DNA of 64,000 nucleotides from Scolanthus callimorphus (lineage: Eukaryota > Cnidaria > Anthozoa > Actiniaria > Edwardsiidae): contig CM066913.1 of the NCBI GenBank assembly GCA_033964015.1, forward strand, positions 11,650,953 to 11,714,952, written 5' to 3'. Of this stretch, positions 21,698-33,001 are shown in pieces. Both the position numbers and the translations under genes were made by a program. Position 1 is the stretch's first letter. Each line of letters starts with the position of its first letter. The notes beneath the pieces were generated by a model. It saw nothing but the letters and a program-made list of their open reading frames with translations. It ran no database searches and had not been told where the DNA came from.

Positions 21698-24468
21698 ATG
21701 GCGGCCGAGTGGAAAGTAAACACAAATCCCTCTCCCCATTCAAGGCTACGATCACAGAATTACTCGCTACTACGAAACTTACAGGAAAACCAGAACAAAG
21801 TTTGGTCTGTTCTGAACGATATGAACCAAAAATCGAGTAAATATCGGGATAGTTTTCGGCCAGAAACGAGCTTCACATTTCGGGGTTTGGATCGCACGCC
21901 AGTGTCGGTACAAAGTTCCGAGTATCGGACGATTAGTAGTGAATATGGCATCACAAGTACGCCAAAAGGCTACCAAGAAGCGCTCGGAGGCGCAGGGAAT
22001 GACAGACGAACTGGAAATAGTGCAGGACATGACAAGACACCATCGGCTTCTATTCTCTTGACTCCTGGCAGTCGCAAGAAAAAGGTCAGTCGGTCAGCTG
22101 TCGCTGGTATTTCGAAAGATTTAAAAAAAGTTAAGCTTATGTTAGTGAACATTCTTGCTTCTTATGAGGCTCGATAAATAAGACATATCATTTACAGATT
22201 TCCGTTATATTATGACAATGTATGATCTCAAAACACGTTGAAAATGCATACAAAGGAAATAATTTGATTTGCTGAAAATTAAATGGTGATCAAAATTTAA
22301 TTACATGAGAAAAAGTCAGTTATAAAGTATACACAGTCATGTTAAGCTAATCTTTTTGTAAACTTTCCCGGCCGAGGTATTTGAAAGATGCAGATAATAA
22401 AAGAGGGAATTTTTATGAGAAAACCCTGAAAATTTCACATTTGAGCAGAATCATCATCCCATTCAAAGCCTGATGTGTTTCCTTTTCTTTTTTGTTTTTG
22501 CATTTGCAAACCATAACATTCCGTAACCCAATTAAGTGTAACTCAGAGTCTCTTTTTCCCATTGCCAGTCTCCCAAGAAGGGTCTGCGGGTCAGTTTTAA
22601 AACAGATGACTCCAAGGAAGACAGATTAGATACAGATCTACATAGACGATCCTTGCTTGGCTATGATTGGATAGCTGGTATTCTGGACAATGAGTCATAT
22701 CTCGCTGAGAAGCGTGATGACTTTTTTGAGGATCTCAAAGAATTTAGAAGAGTGAACAAGGAGGAATGTTACAGTCAAACTTATTCAGAGTGAGTTTTTG
22801 ACAACATTAGTTATGTCATTCAATCTCCAGATAGAATGAGTAAATAATATAGAGCTATTCTTTCTATCAGTAGATAACATTATGCCATTTTCTGTATTCA
22901 GAAATATTCTGACACCATATAGAACAACACCAAGAAAAATAAATACAGAATTCGAAAAAGAAAAGGAGGATTACACATGTAAGTTGAAAAGTAACAAAAA
23001 TGTATCATTCATAAAATACCAGACAATACAAGTGTAACAAAAGTGTTGTTTTTGAAGGTTCCAACACATACAGGCTGAATGACAGGCTGTTTCCTGAGCG
23101 TGTTCATGATCCCAATGTCTCGTGTAGTGTATGTAAAACCAAACCTGAAGCAGAGTATGAGACACAAGGAAGTTATGTCAGGTGAGGCTTGTAGAATGAT
23201 CAATTCTTATTTCTTGTTTTTATTACAGGCATCTTTTCAAATAAACAATTTTTGAATTAGCTTTTGGATTTCCACTAGGGATAAGTAGATTCCTTTGCTA
23301 TTTCTTTAAAGCTACTGAACATTAGAGCAGATTTCGTATGACTGTGAAAAGTGTCGCGGTACGGCACGGTACTGTCGCGGTGGCGGTACGGAACCTGGCC
23401 TGCTGCAGATGGATTGAAATCGCCAATGAAATCGCGTAGTCGCGGTACGGTCACGGTCACGGTCGCGGCGCGGAACAACTTTGTGGCGGTACTTTTCACA
23501 GTCATACGAAATCTGCTCTATCTGAACTGAAGTTACTTACTTTACAAGGCAATGAAAAAAAAATAACAATTTCCAGCACAATATCTGTCAAATTTATCTC
23601 AACTCACCCATGGTTTAAAGCTTAAATCAATTTTGAGCCCTTGTAATAATTATAATTTGTTATATTGTAAACAGGGTTAGTGTCCCAAGATCTACTCTGT
23701 TGTCACCATACAAGATCAAGCCACATAGACGAGTCAGTTATGACCCTACAGACACTATAGGTCTCTCATCCCATTGTCTGACAGGGTGGGAGAGTTCCAA
23801 GCCTGCTGTTGTACCACCACCTGTATCCTTGGACCTCAAGGCCTCACTCCACCAGTCTAAACCTACTCTTGTATGTAAAACAAACCCTACATTTGTTTTC
23901 ACAATACGTTTCTGCACCAGGTTGCAAAGTTGGTCCCCGTGTGCCCAACTTGGTTCTCAAGTTCGCAATTGAAGTTCCCAACTAAGTTTTGTAAATTTGC
24001 ATCTAAGTTGGGAATTTTTGTTGAACAAAAACTCAAAGTTAGTTGCTTCCACTTCTTTGACAGTGGTTTGTGAATATTGAAAGGAACTGTTTTTTATCTG
24101 AATTTCCTATCTGAGCTACCAAATTAGGAAGTAAGTTGGGAACTTGGTTGCAAACATGGGAATCTAGTTGGGAAAAGAATTCTGAAAACAACTGTAAAAT
24201 ACTTTTTGCTGTTTTACTACCTACATTGTACAAAACACATGAAAATACTACTAATAACATTGAACAAATTAAATTGAGTCTTGATTTGACTACTGACTTT
24301 TATTGCCAGGATGCATCTCGTATTGGCTGCTTGTCCCCACCATCACCATCAAGCACTAAAGAGCTGATAGATCACAGTAACCTGATGCGTTATGGTCTGC
24401 AGGTATTAGACAGGCAGAGAGGTAGCACTTCTACCAAGCCACACACTACACAATACCCTGCTTACTGA
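21698..24468 (+). CDS. MIIP: Migration and invasion-inhibitory protein homologue, complete
   Basis: MIIP in mammals inhibits cell migration and binds partners such as IGFBP2; whether this holds in cnidarians is unknown. Six exons: 21698-22084, 22569-22789, 22902-22978, 23058-23181, 23675-23870 and 24310-24468. All are phase-consistent and encode 387 aa, essentially the vertebrate length. The ATG at 21698 was chosen for its strong context (AAAAAATGG) over two upstream in-frame ATGs. Conserved blocks are RRSLLGYDWIAGILDNESYL (exon 2), YRLNDRLFPERVHDPNVSC with a CSVC pair (exon 4), and YKIKPHRRVSYDPTDTIGL then SSHCLTGWESSKP (exon 5). The N-terminal 129 residues are Ser/Arg-rich and low complexity. 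A polyadenylation signal AATAAA is at 25020-25025. Confidence 0.88.
23325..23518. repeat. TA-flanked MITE, GAGCAG family
   Basis: 28-bp perfect terminal inverted repeats start GAGCAGATTTCGTATGACTG and are flanked by TA. The interior is rich in CGCGGTACGGTCACGG repeats. It lies in MIIP intron 4. Relatives are at 42650-43182 and 16821-16930. Confidence 0.95.
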
Positions 24469-27400
24469 ATACTCTTTGGTTTTGTCAGCCAATCACAAGT
24501 GAGTTTCAGTGCAGTGACTCTAGCACATATCATAAAAGACATGGAACTGGCACCCAGGGTTTTGCTGCAATTGTAAAGTGCATTGTTAGGTTGCAAGCTA
24601 GCATGATGCTGTTATTTGGTGCACAGCTAGTGCTTTTTACCAACAGAAAGTGATTACTAACAACTCTGTATTAAAAAATAACAATACTTTGCACAAACAT
24701 GTATAAAAGATGATTACAATCATGGTGTTGGATGAACACTAAGGTACAGAGATGCCAAGTTTCACATGTGAAAATCAATAAGACTTATCTTGACTTGGTT
24801 CTGGAAAGAAAGATATTTTAAACAAAGGCAGAAACAGTTTTACAAGAAGGCAACTTGTCATGATCTGAGTGTTATAGGGAGTAAAGGTTGCCTGTCCTTT
24901 TACTAAAATGCTTCCAAGTCATGAGTAAACAGATATTGATATGAATTGATATGAATGATAGTTAAAATGAATGATTTGACAGATTATTTATATTGTAAAT
25001 ATGAGTGACTTGTTTTTAGAATAAACAAAAAATGGTAATATTTACTAAAATTTTCTTTGTCCGACATGTTTTTTTTTATTCTTTCAAATGTGTTTGCCTG
25101 CGGTTTTTCGCTCATGATTTTACAGCGTTCTCGTGTCTCTCCCAACATTACGCATGCTCTATTGCGCCGATAAAGTCATATAATAGAAAGTTGTGCTCAA
25201 TTCAATTCAATTTTATTTACATTAACAAAGAACACACAACCTGTTAAGTAGCAAAGCTAGTCGAGGCAGGCAGTGTGGGTGACGTGCTCTTATGCTTAAG
25301 TAATACCTGGAAGTGATTATTACATTTGAGTAAAATCAAACAGTGGTCTATTGTCAATGCTGCGTTCTGATTGGTTGAGCCAATCAGAATCGGGCTCGAG
25401 GAATAATTGTTTAATATAACTATAATCATTTGCCTGAAAGATAAACAGAACTGTAAACGTCTTAAAAACTGGAGTATGTCTGAACATTTTATATATTCAT
25501 TCTTGCACTAAAAAATGAAAAAGAAATGCCAAACGAAGTTCTATTTAACGCAATCGCGCCCGGTGGTCTGTATCAAGTGTTATTTTTATCACTGCGGAAC
25601 ATGAAATTCCACGTTGTGAAGAACAAAAGCCAAGTTGTATCGCACCATGCACATCAGACGGATCGTATCAGCTATAAAACCAGTGCCTTGCTATATCCGC
25701 GTTCTTTCGAGGAGTTTGTTTCTCGCCAACATTTTGTGCTCACTTTCTAACGAAAATAAAACACACAAAAGCGACTTAAAAATAAACATCGCATTTATCT
25801 TTTCCGCGGTCTTGTGGGCAAAATTGCTACTAGGTGTCGTTAATTGGATTCTTGAGAATCAATGCGATTTTTATCACTAACTTGTTTGTTCTGTTCCGAA
25901 AAAAGGGATGTGTTCAGCTTTATTTACTTTTGAAAAAGCTGTAGCATTAATATAAATTGTACAGCTTTTAGTTTCGAAAATGAACAGCCACAGAAGGCTT
26001 GATGGCCTCGACAATAAAAATAATCATTATTAGTTACTGTCTTCTGTTGTTTTAGAAACCACATGATGGTTCTATATCTAAAATGCGAAGATCATAGTTT
26101 TGATTTTTTCAGAATTAAAAGTTTCTATGCCATTACTCGCGGTTTTTCGTCGGTAAATATGTATTTGGGGGCTCTGTCGATCTCCCGGCTCGTCGACCTG
26201 GAGACTTCTAAACTCTGCCGCATTTGGTCTCCTGCCGACCCCATATCTGGGCACGAAAAGCAGGTTTTTTCACGGCCTTGTTTTTATTTCTTTAGGAAGT
26301 GGGTAATCAAAGTAGTACATTAGTATTTAAACCAGTTGGCCAATCATGTGTTCCATTAAGACCAATTGTAATGCTTAGCTCGGAAAACTCATATGTGTAA
26401 TATATGAATGAAATGTTATCGCTCAGTTTGTTTTTACTTCCTGTCGGCCTTGTAGTCCGGTTCTGTCAAACCAGTAACTTCAGCAGTTCTGTTTCTTGTT
26501 TTAAGGATTTACAACATCGATTGTAAGTACCAATCAACGCCTTGTGCAGACTCTTCCCAAAATTGACGATTGTATTTGGACTTTTTCACTTGAATAGCAC
26601 TCCAGGTACCGATGTGTTTATTAATTTTTAGAGCAATAATACATAGCTATTACCTGTAAAAATATTCCTTTCGTCGACGTATTTTATCGAAAATCAGAAT
26701 TGATGACATTTTACCTTAATCTAGGTGTAAAACTGAATTTGTTAGTAGTATGCTCGGAAAAATGAAAATTTTGCTTCAGGCTAATAATAGATTTTCCATT
26801 TGTGTTGACAAAAAAGTAAAACATCTCTAACGGTTAGTTATATCTTGCCTATAGACAATATTAACGCTAACATATTCGCTGCACTTGTCTTCCGGATATT
26901 TAACCAGGACTTTAATCTTCGCCTTAATTGTTATTTGGAGAAAAAATGGCTCCACTCTCTAGAGGAACTAAAAATGGATTTCCAAAATGTGCTTTTGTTC
27001 TTAGAAAAGCACTCGGAAGGGATTCATACTTTTGAATTCTGAATCACGCTTTTCCGTGTGTTTTGTTTTTGTCTAGCATATTCTATATGGCATAAAATAC
27101 ATTTGTAATAAGTCAGTGAAAACGAGGACCGTCATTTTCTCCGCTAAATGAGTCGAAATGGACTTCACTAGAAACCCATTTGGCAAAATGACCCATTGAA
27201 AAACAAAACTGGATGAAGTTGAAAGAAATCAATCATTAACAGTGGCGAGCACATATGCCTTATGGCATCTTACAAGAGCAGAAAAGATGAGACAATTCAA
27301 ACTTGTTAAAGTGCTCGCACGCATCCACAGGAACATGTTGAATTTAGTCACATTACTTTTCAAATAATGCACAAGTTTCGGTTTTATCAAAGCTAAAGTT

Positions 27401-28443
27401 GATCTAGAAAATTTATTCATGAGTATTTTTTAGATTAAGAGGAGTGGCTTGGTGCGGCCGCCTTGATGCAAAATGTGAAGCTAAGGGGGAAGTAATTAAG
27501 TTGTGTTATCTTGTGTTTAAAACGCTGAAATGATGTCTTTATTAATAACCACATGTCATCGACGTGTCAGAATGACCAGCTCTCCGTGTCTGAGAAATGA
27601 CTTGTAAAGCTATGATCCAGTTTCAGCCCCTGTAAATATTTTTCCGGGCAATGCTGCCTTTCGAGAGAAATGTATTAGATTCTCATCATAACTTCACAAT
27701 TCATTTATCAGGGGTACAAAATGATCGATTACAATTGAATGAGTTGCCATGTTACTCGGACTTTATAGAAATAGTGACCATGGTGTATCGGATTGATCGG
27801 TTATTACTGTGAACTAAACATTGGTCTGAGCCACAGTGGAACCTGGATTCGTTATTCAAACCCTCGAAAAATGGAACTGTACTTATTTTCCGCTAAAAGT
27901 TTGTCAGTTTATACACCACGTTGAAACTTGATTTGAGGAAAAATATCTGCAGATTATTTTTTAGGGTTTAAGTAGCAAAAATTAATTTGCATTAGAATAT
28001 TAATTGGCAGTATAAATTAGTGCGATTAAGTTATTGCGCAATCCGTGCTAACACTGGAGCGAGCGATCGAGTGAATGTAATCGGGTCCTCGTTTCTATGC
28101 TTCGCCTGTTCGCACGAACATATTCACTCGTAAAAACGGGGTCAATTGTTTGCTCTAATAATATTTAAAGTGTTAATCACAATAGAAATCTTATTATACT
28201 GAAATATTGTAAAAATAATATTTTTAGCCAAAATTCAGTTCCGAAAGATCTCAATCGGAAAAACTGAGCGGCCTAGTGTGACTCATTCGTCCGGTGTGAT
28301 GAGAAGGACGGTAGCCAAAGGACACGTGATCTTATTACTTATGCCATTAATAATCATCGAGTATGCTACAGACGGTCTAGCTAATTGATTGACAATTAAA
28401 TTTAGGTTATCCGCGATAAGATTAAGTTGGCAAAAAGTATAAA

Positions 28444-28511
28444 AGCCCATGAAACAGCATGATTGTCGAATGATTGAAATATGGAAATGTAGTTCAGTCT
28501 GGACCTTGTTA
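28444..28511. repeat. 68-bp dispersed direct repeat, copy 1
   Basis: Starts AGCCCATGAAACAGCATGAT and ends TTCAGTCTGGACCTTGTTA. Copy 2 at 32103-32170 differs at only two or three bases. It is isolated, with no inverted ends visible. Confidence 0.85.
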
Positions 28512-29808
28512 TCTTTCCAAACAAAAACGTCCTTGAATCAGTTTCATTAATACAGAAGGCCCTTACAAAAGAAGAGAAGCTACGGCCAGAGCTCATTTAG
28601 ATCGGGGCTATTACCGTCCTATTGTGGTTATTAATCCATTTCGACTCTAACCATTCCCATAGCGGTTTATCTTAATTGATCTGGGTCTTAAGTACGTCAT
28701 GATATGCTGGAAAGGAACGGGAGATTAGAGAGCAATGGCGCTGCACAGCTTTACCACGTCTCTGTTCCAAGAACAAGGCTAAATGCTCTTGATCATTAAA
28801 ATCCGCCGTGCATATTCAAGTTCTTAGAGTTTGATGGCTTTATAATTGCATGTTTATCGTCGCGAAGAAGGAACAGGAAGCTATTTAAGCAAGCATACTA
28901 GTTTTTAATTAGGAAGGGACGATGCAGCGATTTTCCTTTTCTCCCATCGCAGCAAGGGGGGTGACCATCAACACATCAACAGGCGATCGTGGCGCTCAAA
29001 CTTTCGAACCCTTTAAAACCGCATAAATCCGCGGCCTGCCATTGTCTGAAGAGCTATTGCCATTCGCTCTAAAAGAGGTTTCGGAACGGAAAAGTTTTAA
29101 ATGGAAGGTATTGGTTGATTAGACGGTTCAGTACGGCGTAGAGTTGTATGGAGGTAAGCGGCCTAGGTGTCTGGGGTAATAAGAAAGTGACGAGCGAGTT
29201 TAGATCGGGCCATAAGATCACGTATTTTTCAACGGTTTTTTTGTGGGAAAGTAGAGGAGTGTGTGGAGCTGGCTTTTCCATAACATCATAGTCTTTTTGG
29301 TGAGTTTATAATGTCTAAAAATATAACTGGGATATTTTTGTCACTTTAAATTGGACGGAGATGACAATCACTAATCACTACTAGGCCATTAATAGGCATT
29401 GCCGGTCAATCAAATGATATACTATTAACTGATTAACCCTCTGGCGACATTATTTTACGTTAGGCCGCGGGTTTTAGAAAGACAATTTAAAAACTTCTAT
29501 CTTATTTTCTCACAAAATTTAGACAAGTTTGTTTCGAAGCTACGATATAGGTTTCTAACAGTATCGTGGCTTTCTACAGTGCGACCACTGTAACTGGGCC
29601 ACCTGTCACTTTTCAGCCAATCAGGAACCGAGAACTATGAAATGTCTGCATTAACTGTTTCCGAGCCTGTTTGTGCCGCGATGGGAATCATATCAAATCT
29701 TCGAAAATCTATAAGGGAGTTCGAAAATTATCTGGTAAATCAGTTCGAAGTTGCATTGTAATTAGCTGGTGTCCAATAATGACGAATCCAGAACTAAGTA
29801 TCACTAAA

Positions 29809-30064
29809 CAGGGTTCCCACGGGTCCTTGAAAACCTGGAAAGTCACGGATTATAGAAATTTCCTTTTCCAGGCCTGGAAGGTCTTGGAATTTTTACAAAA
29901 CATCAAAGTCATTAAAAGTCATGGAAATATTTTCCTGACGAAATATTTACAAGATTTTGTGTGTTTCTTTTTCGTTATGAAAGGTCATTAAATTTTTCGA
30001 AACCTCAACCAAAAGGTCCTTAAAAGTCCTGGAATTTTGAAAGCCGGAAAAAGTGGTAACCCTG
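29809..30064. repeat. MITE with CAGGGTTCCCAC ends
   Basis: CAGGGTTCCCACGGGTCCTTG at the left pairs with GTGGTAACCCTG at the right. Interior copies of TCCTTGAAAACCTGGAAAGTC-type sequence occur in both orientations. The short CAGGG termini resemble non-autonomous hAT elements. Confidence 0.7.
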
Positions 30065-30243
30065 CTATACTAGCTGGAAAGTGTAAACATTTCCTAAACT
30101 CCAGCTAGCTATCAAGCAATATCCTTAACAATGTGTTACCATATTACCGACAACAACAACTGAATTATATGCCCTGTGAAATTATTGGTATGATTGGTAT
30201 TGGTATGTTTATTGGTATGTTTTTTTTACCAATATTTTAATTA

Positions 30244-30517
30244 CTACCGTATGCATTGCTACGCGACCTCAAAATTCACCGTTGCGATTGGCGATTTTAC
30301 GCCAGAAAACTGTAATAATAATTTTCTTGAACCAGAAAGTTAAACATTCGAGGCAAGGAAGCCAAGGGACAGCTTAGAACCATTTTGGTTGATTTGCAAT
30401 CAATTTCGAGCCACTGAAGAGGCCGAATCTAGCGTTTTGGTTTGATTGACGGCTAAAAATCGCCAGTCGCCCATCGCAACATTGAATTTTGAGGTCGCGT
30501 AGCAATGCATACAGTGG
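30244..30517. repeat. TA-flanked MITE
   Basis: GCATTGCTACGCGACCTCAA at the left is inverted at the right (TTGAGGTCGCGTAGCAATGC-type). TA is at 30242-30243 and 30518-30519. The arms are about 45 bp. Confidence 0.8.
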
Positions 30518-30536
30518 TAAGTACATTATTTAAGCA

Positions 30537-30834
30537 TTAGAGCACAACTTTCTATGACTTAATCGGCGCAACAGAGCACGCGTGATGTCGAGAGACACGA
30601 GAACGTTGTGATAATAATAATAATAATAATAACAACTTTATTTAAGTGTCAGCTGACGTAGCAGTAAAAGAATGGGGACACTATAAATAACTTATAAAGA
30701 AAAGGAAGAAAGAATATGTACATAACATGTAAAAATCACGAGCCGCAGGCAAGTGATTTTAAAACGTTTCTAGTGTCTCTCCCAACATCACAAGTGCTCT
30801 ATTTGCCGATAAAGTCATACAAAGTTGTGCTCTA
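30537..30834. repeat. MITE with internal TAA microsatellite
   Basis: AGAGCACAACTTTCTATGAC at the left is inverted at the right as GTCATACAAAGTTGTGCTCT. A (TAA)n run is at about 30611-30633. Partial relatives are at about 1540-1665 and 25090-25205. Confidence 0.8.
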
Positions 30835-31017
30835 ATGCTTTTATGATATAGCGGAGGAGAACCATTACTTTATCGGTGTAATAGAGCATAGATTTGGACC
30901 AATCAGAGCGCGCGTTATATCGTAGCTATATTATAATATATATAAATGCATAGGTGTCCGTTTCCTAATTGCATTAAATTGAGTGCTCATTCGGAAAATC
31001 AAATTCGCGTGACATAA

Positions 31018-31901
31018 GGCTGCATTCATTATGTATACTACAGGGGGGGGGGGGGGGGGGGGGGCAGAGGATTTTTGGGGGATCTCAAAATTTAGGAACT
31101 GGAAAAGGGGGGATGTCAAGTTTGTTTCATAACATGAAGGGGGGATGCATATTTTGTTGAGGTATTATATATATTTAAGATAAGGTTGTGCAGTTTGATA
31201 GTAAATGAAGGAAGGCTCAATTGTTGAACACCGAGTTTGAACCTCCTTCCTGAAGAAATATCACTTGCACTACTATTCTCGTGTATTCACCCTCTTTCAA
31301 CTGATATGTTGAAAAAAAACTGCGCGCTTCGCGCGCATAAAGAATTATATTAAACTTAAAAAGTCGTAAAAGGCCTTCTTGTTTTACTACAATTCCTCGA
31401 GGTCCTCTTCAGTGGCTTTCGTCTGCCAGACAAAAACGCCTTTGGACTTTTGATTAATAGTCTTGTAGCTTCATTGTCAAAATTGCGGCGCGCTTCGCGC
31501 GCACAACGGAAAACATACAAACAATCAAATACAAAATAAATGATACTCAGCCTATGTGTAGTAAGGCTCCAATCGAGGAGCGCACCAGATCACTTGGTAG
31601 AAAGTCACTACCGACACAAAAAAGTAAAGCCACCTAGGATTTTTATTTGCATTTTTACGCTTTGTATTTTTTTATCATCGAGCCTTGTTCTTTATTTTTT
31701 GAGAAAATGTAAAATTGATATAAATATAAATTGAAAAAATTGTCTCCGGGGTCGGGGGGGGGGGGGGGGGGGGCATGTTTTTTCCTTTTGACCAAGAGGG
31801 GGGATTCGTAAAAAATATGTTGTGCCTTGGGGGGATCTGAAAATTTTGCATTGTCAAAAAAATTCCTCTGCCCCCCTGTAGTATACATAATGAATGCAGC
31901 C
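31018..31901. mobile_element. TAA-flanked inverted-repeat element with poly-G arms
   Basis: GGCTGCATTCATTATGTATA, then CTACAGGGGGG, at the left is inverted at the right. TAA flanks both ends. Two long G runs (31042-31062 and about 31756-31773) lie just inside the arms, and two GCGCGCTTCGCGCGC palindromes lie in the centre. No transposase is seen. Confidence 0.8.
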
Positions 31902-32102
31902 TAATGCACATCAATGTGAGATTATAAACGTTGAATACTTATAACTTTCTTAGTAAAACATAAAAATTTAAACCAGCGCAATTTCCTAGTATTTTAGCAT
32001 GTTGTTAACTCAAAGAAAAAAAATGCTTTTGCATTTTAGTTCTACAATAGGTTCAATTGACTAGAATAGACTAGTTGGATGATCCCAGTGCCTTCTGACT
32101 CA

Positions 32103-32170
32103 AGCCCATGAAACAGCATGATTGTCGATTGATTGAAATATGGAAATGTAGTTCAGTCTGGACGTTGTTA
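32103..32170. repeat. 68-bp dispersed direct repeat, copy 2
   Basis: Near-identical to 28444-28511, in the same orientation, 3.6 kb away. Its role is unknown. Confidence 0.85.
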
Positions 32171-33001
32171 ATATATTTACGAAGAGCGTGCAGGGCAAGA
32201 CAAACCTGCTCCTGCTGATTCTAAATGGCTGCAATTCCATGTTGATTTGGCGTTTTGCATGTGCTGTCACGTAACGTACATGATTTAAAGCACGACATAG
32301 GTAAAATGAAAACATGGGCTTGAGCTCAGAGCTCTGGCACCTGTTTTACGATTTATCAACTCGTTGGAAAAATCAGTGCGCGCTTTTGTTGTCCAATCTT
32401 ATGTCAGACTGATGGAAAATATAGAAGTGATTTATAAAAAAGATCTCCTCTTTGCTGTCCTGCCGAATGACCTTGATAATAACAGCATGAGAATTTCTCT
32501 TTTTGTTTGTCGAAACACGCTAGTACTAATATTGAGAGCGAAAAATAGAAGGAAACGAGAGTTAGAACTGACAATTGTTATTATTTTACTCTGCCAACCA
32601 TTCCGTTTGTAATCAGCAAGGTAAATATTTAAGATGAATTTCAAATGCTTTCATTAGTTTCAACTTTAATAAAGGTGTATTGTTATGTATTGTAGTTTCG
32701 TCTCACTAGCCGCTAGTACAGGGTTGTCTGTGCTGTAGATTGACTCCAAGATAGGTCTATATTCATTTATGTTTAGCAGGGATTCCATTAAATCTCAACT
32801 GCTCACCACGACATGTCGCTTCTAATTCCTGCATTTCATTTTTTCGCTGTAAGTCTTACAGAAAAGGCGCCAGGGAGCCCCAGTGGGTTACCTGTGTTAT
32901 CACTAACCACACAGGGCTCCCAACTGATTCTAAGCCCTCTATTTTTCAGCTCGTCTTATTCATCCGGTCGTGAGATTTTGCCGTGAAAGTCTCGGGCTAA
33001 A

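Larger units (their letters stand above)
24469..33001. other. 8.5-kb gene-poor interval
   Basis: No coding exon is supported between MIIP and the GPCR. About 24469-25025 is MIIP 3' UTR. The part at 25.4-29.3 kb is nearly free of recognisable repeats and AT-rich, with clusters of TAAT-core and TGATTGACA-type motifs that could be regulatory. The part at 29.8-32.2 kb is repeat-rich and listed separately. A half copy of the 30537-30834 element is at about 25090-25205. At 32.2-33.0 kb I see nothing specific. Confidence 0.5.
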
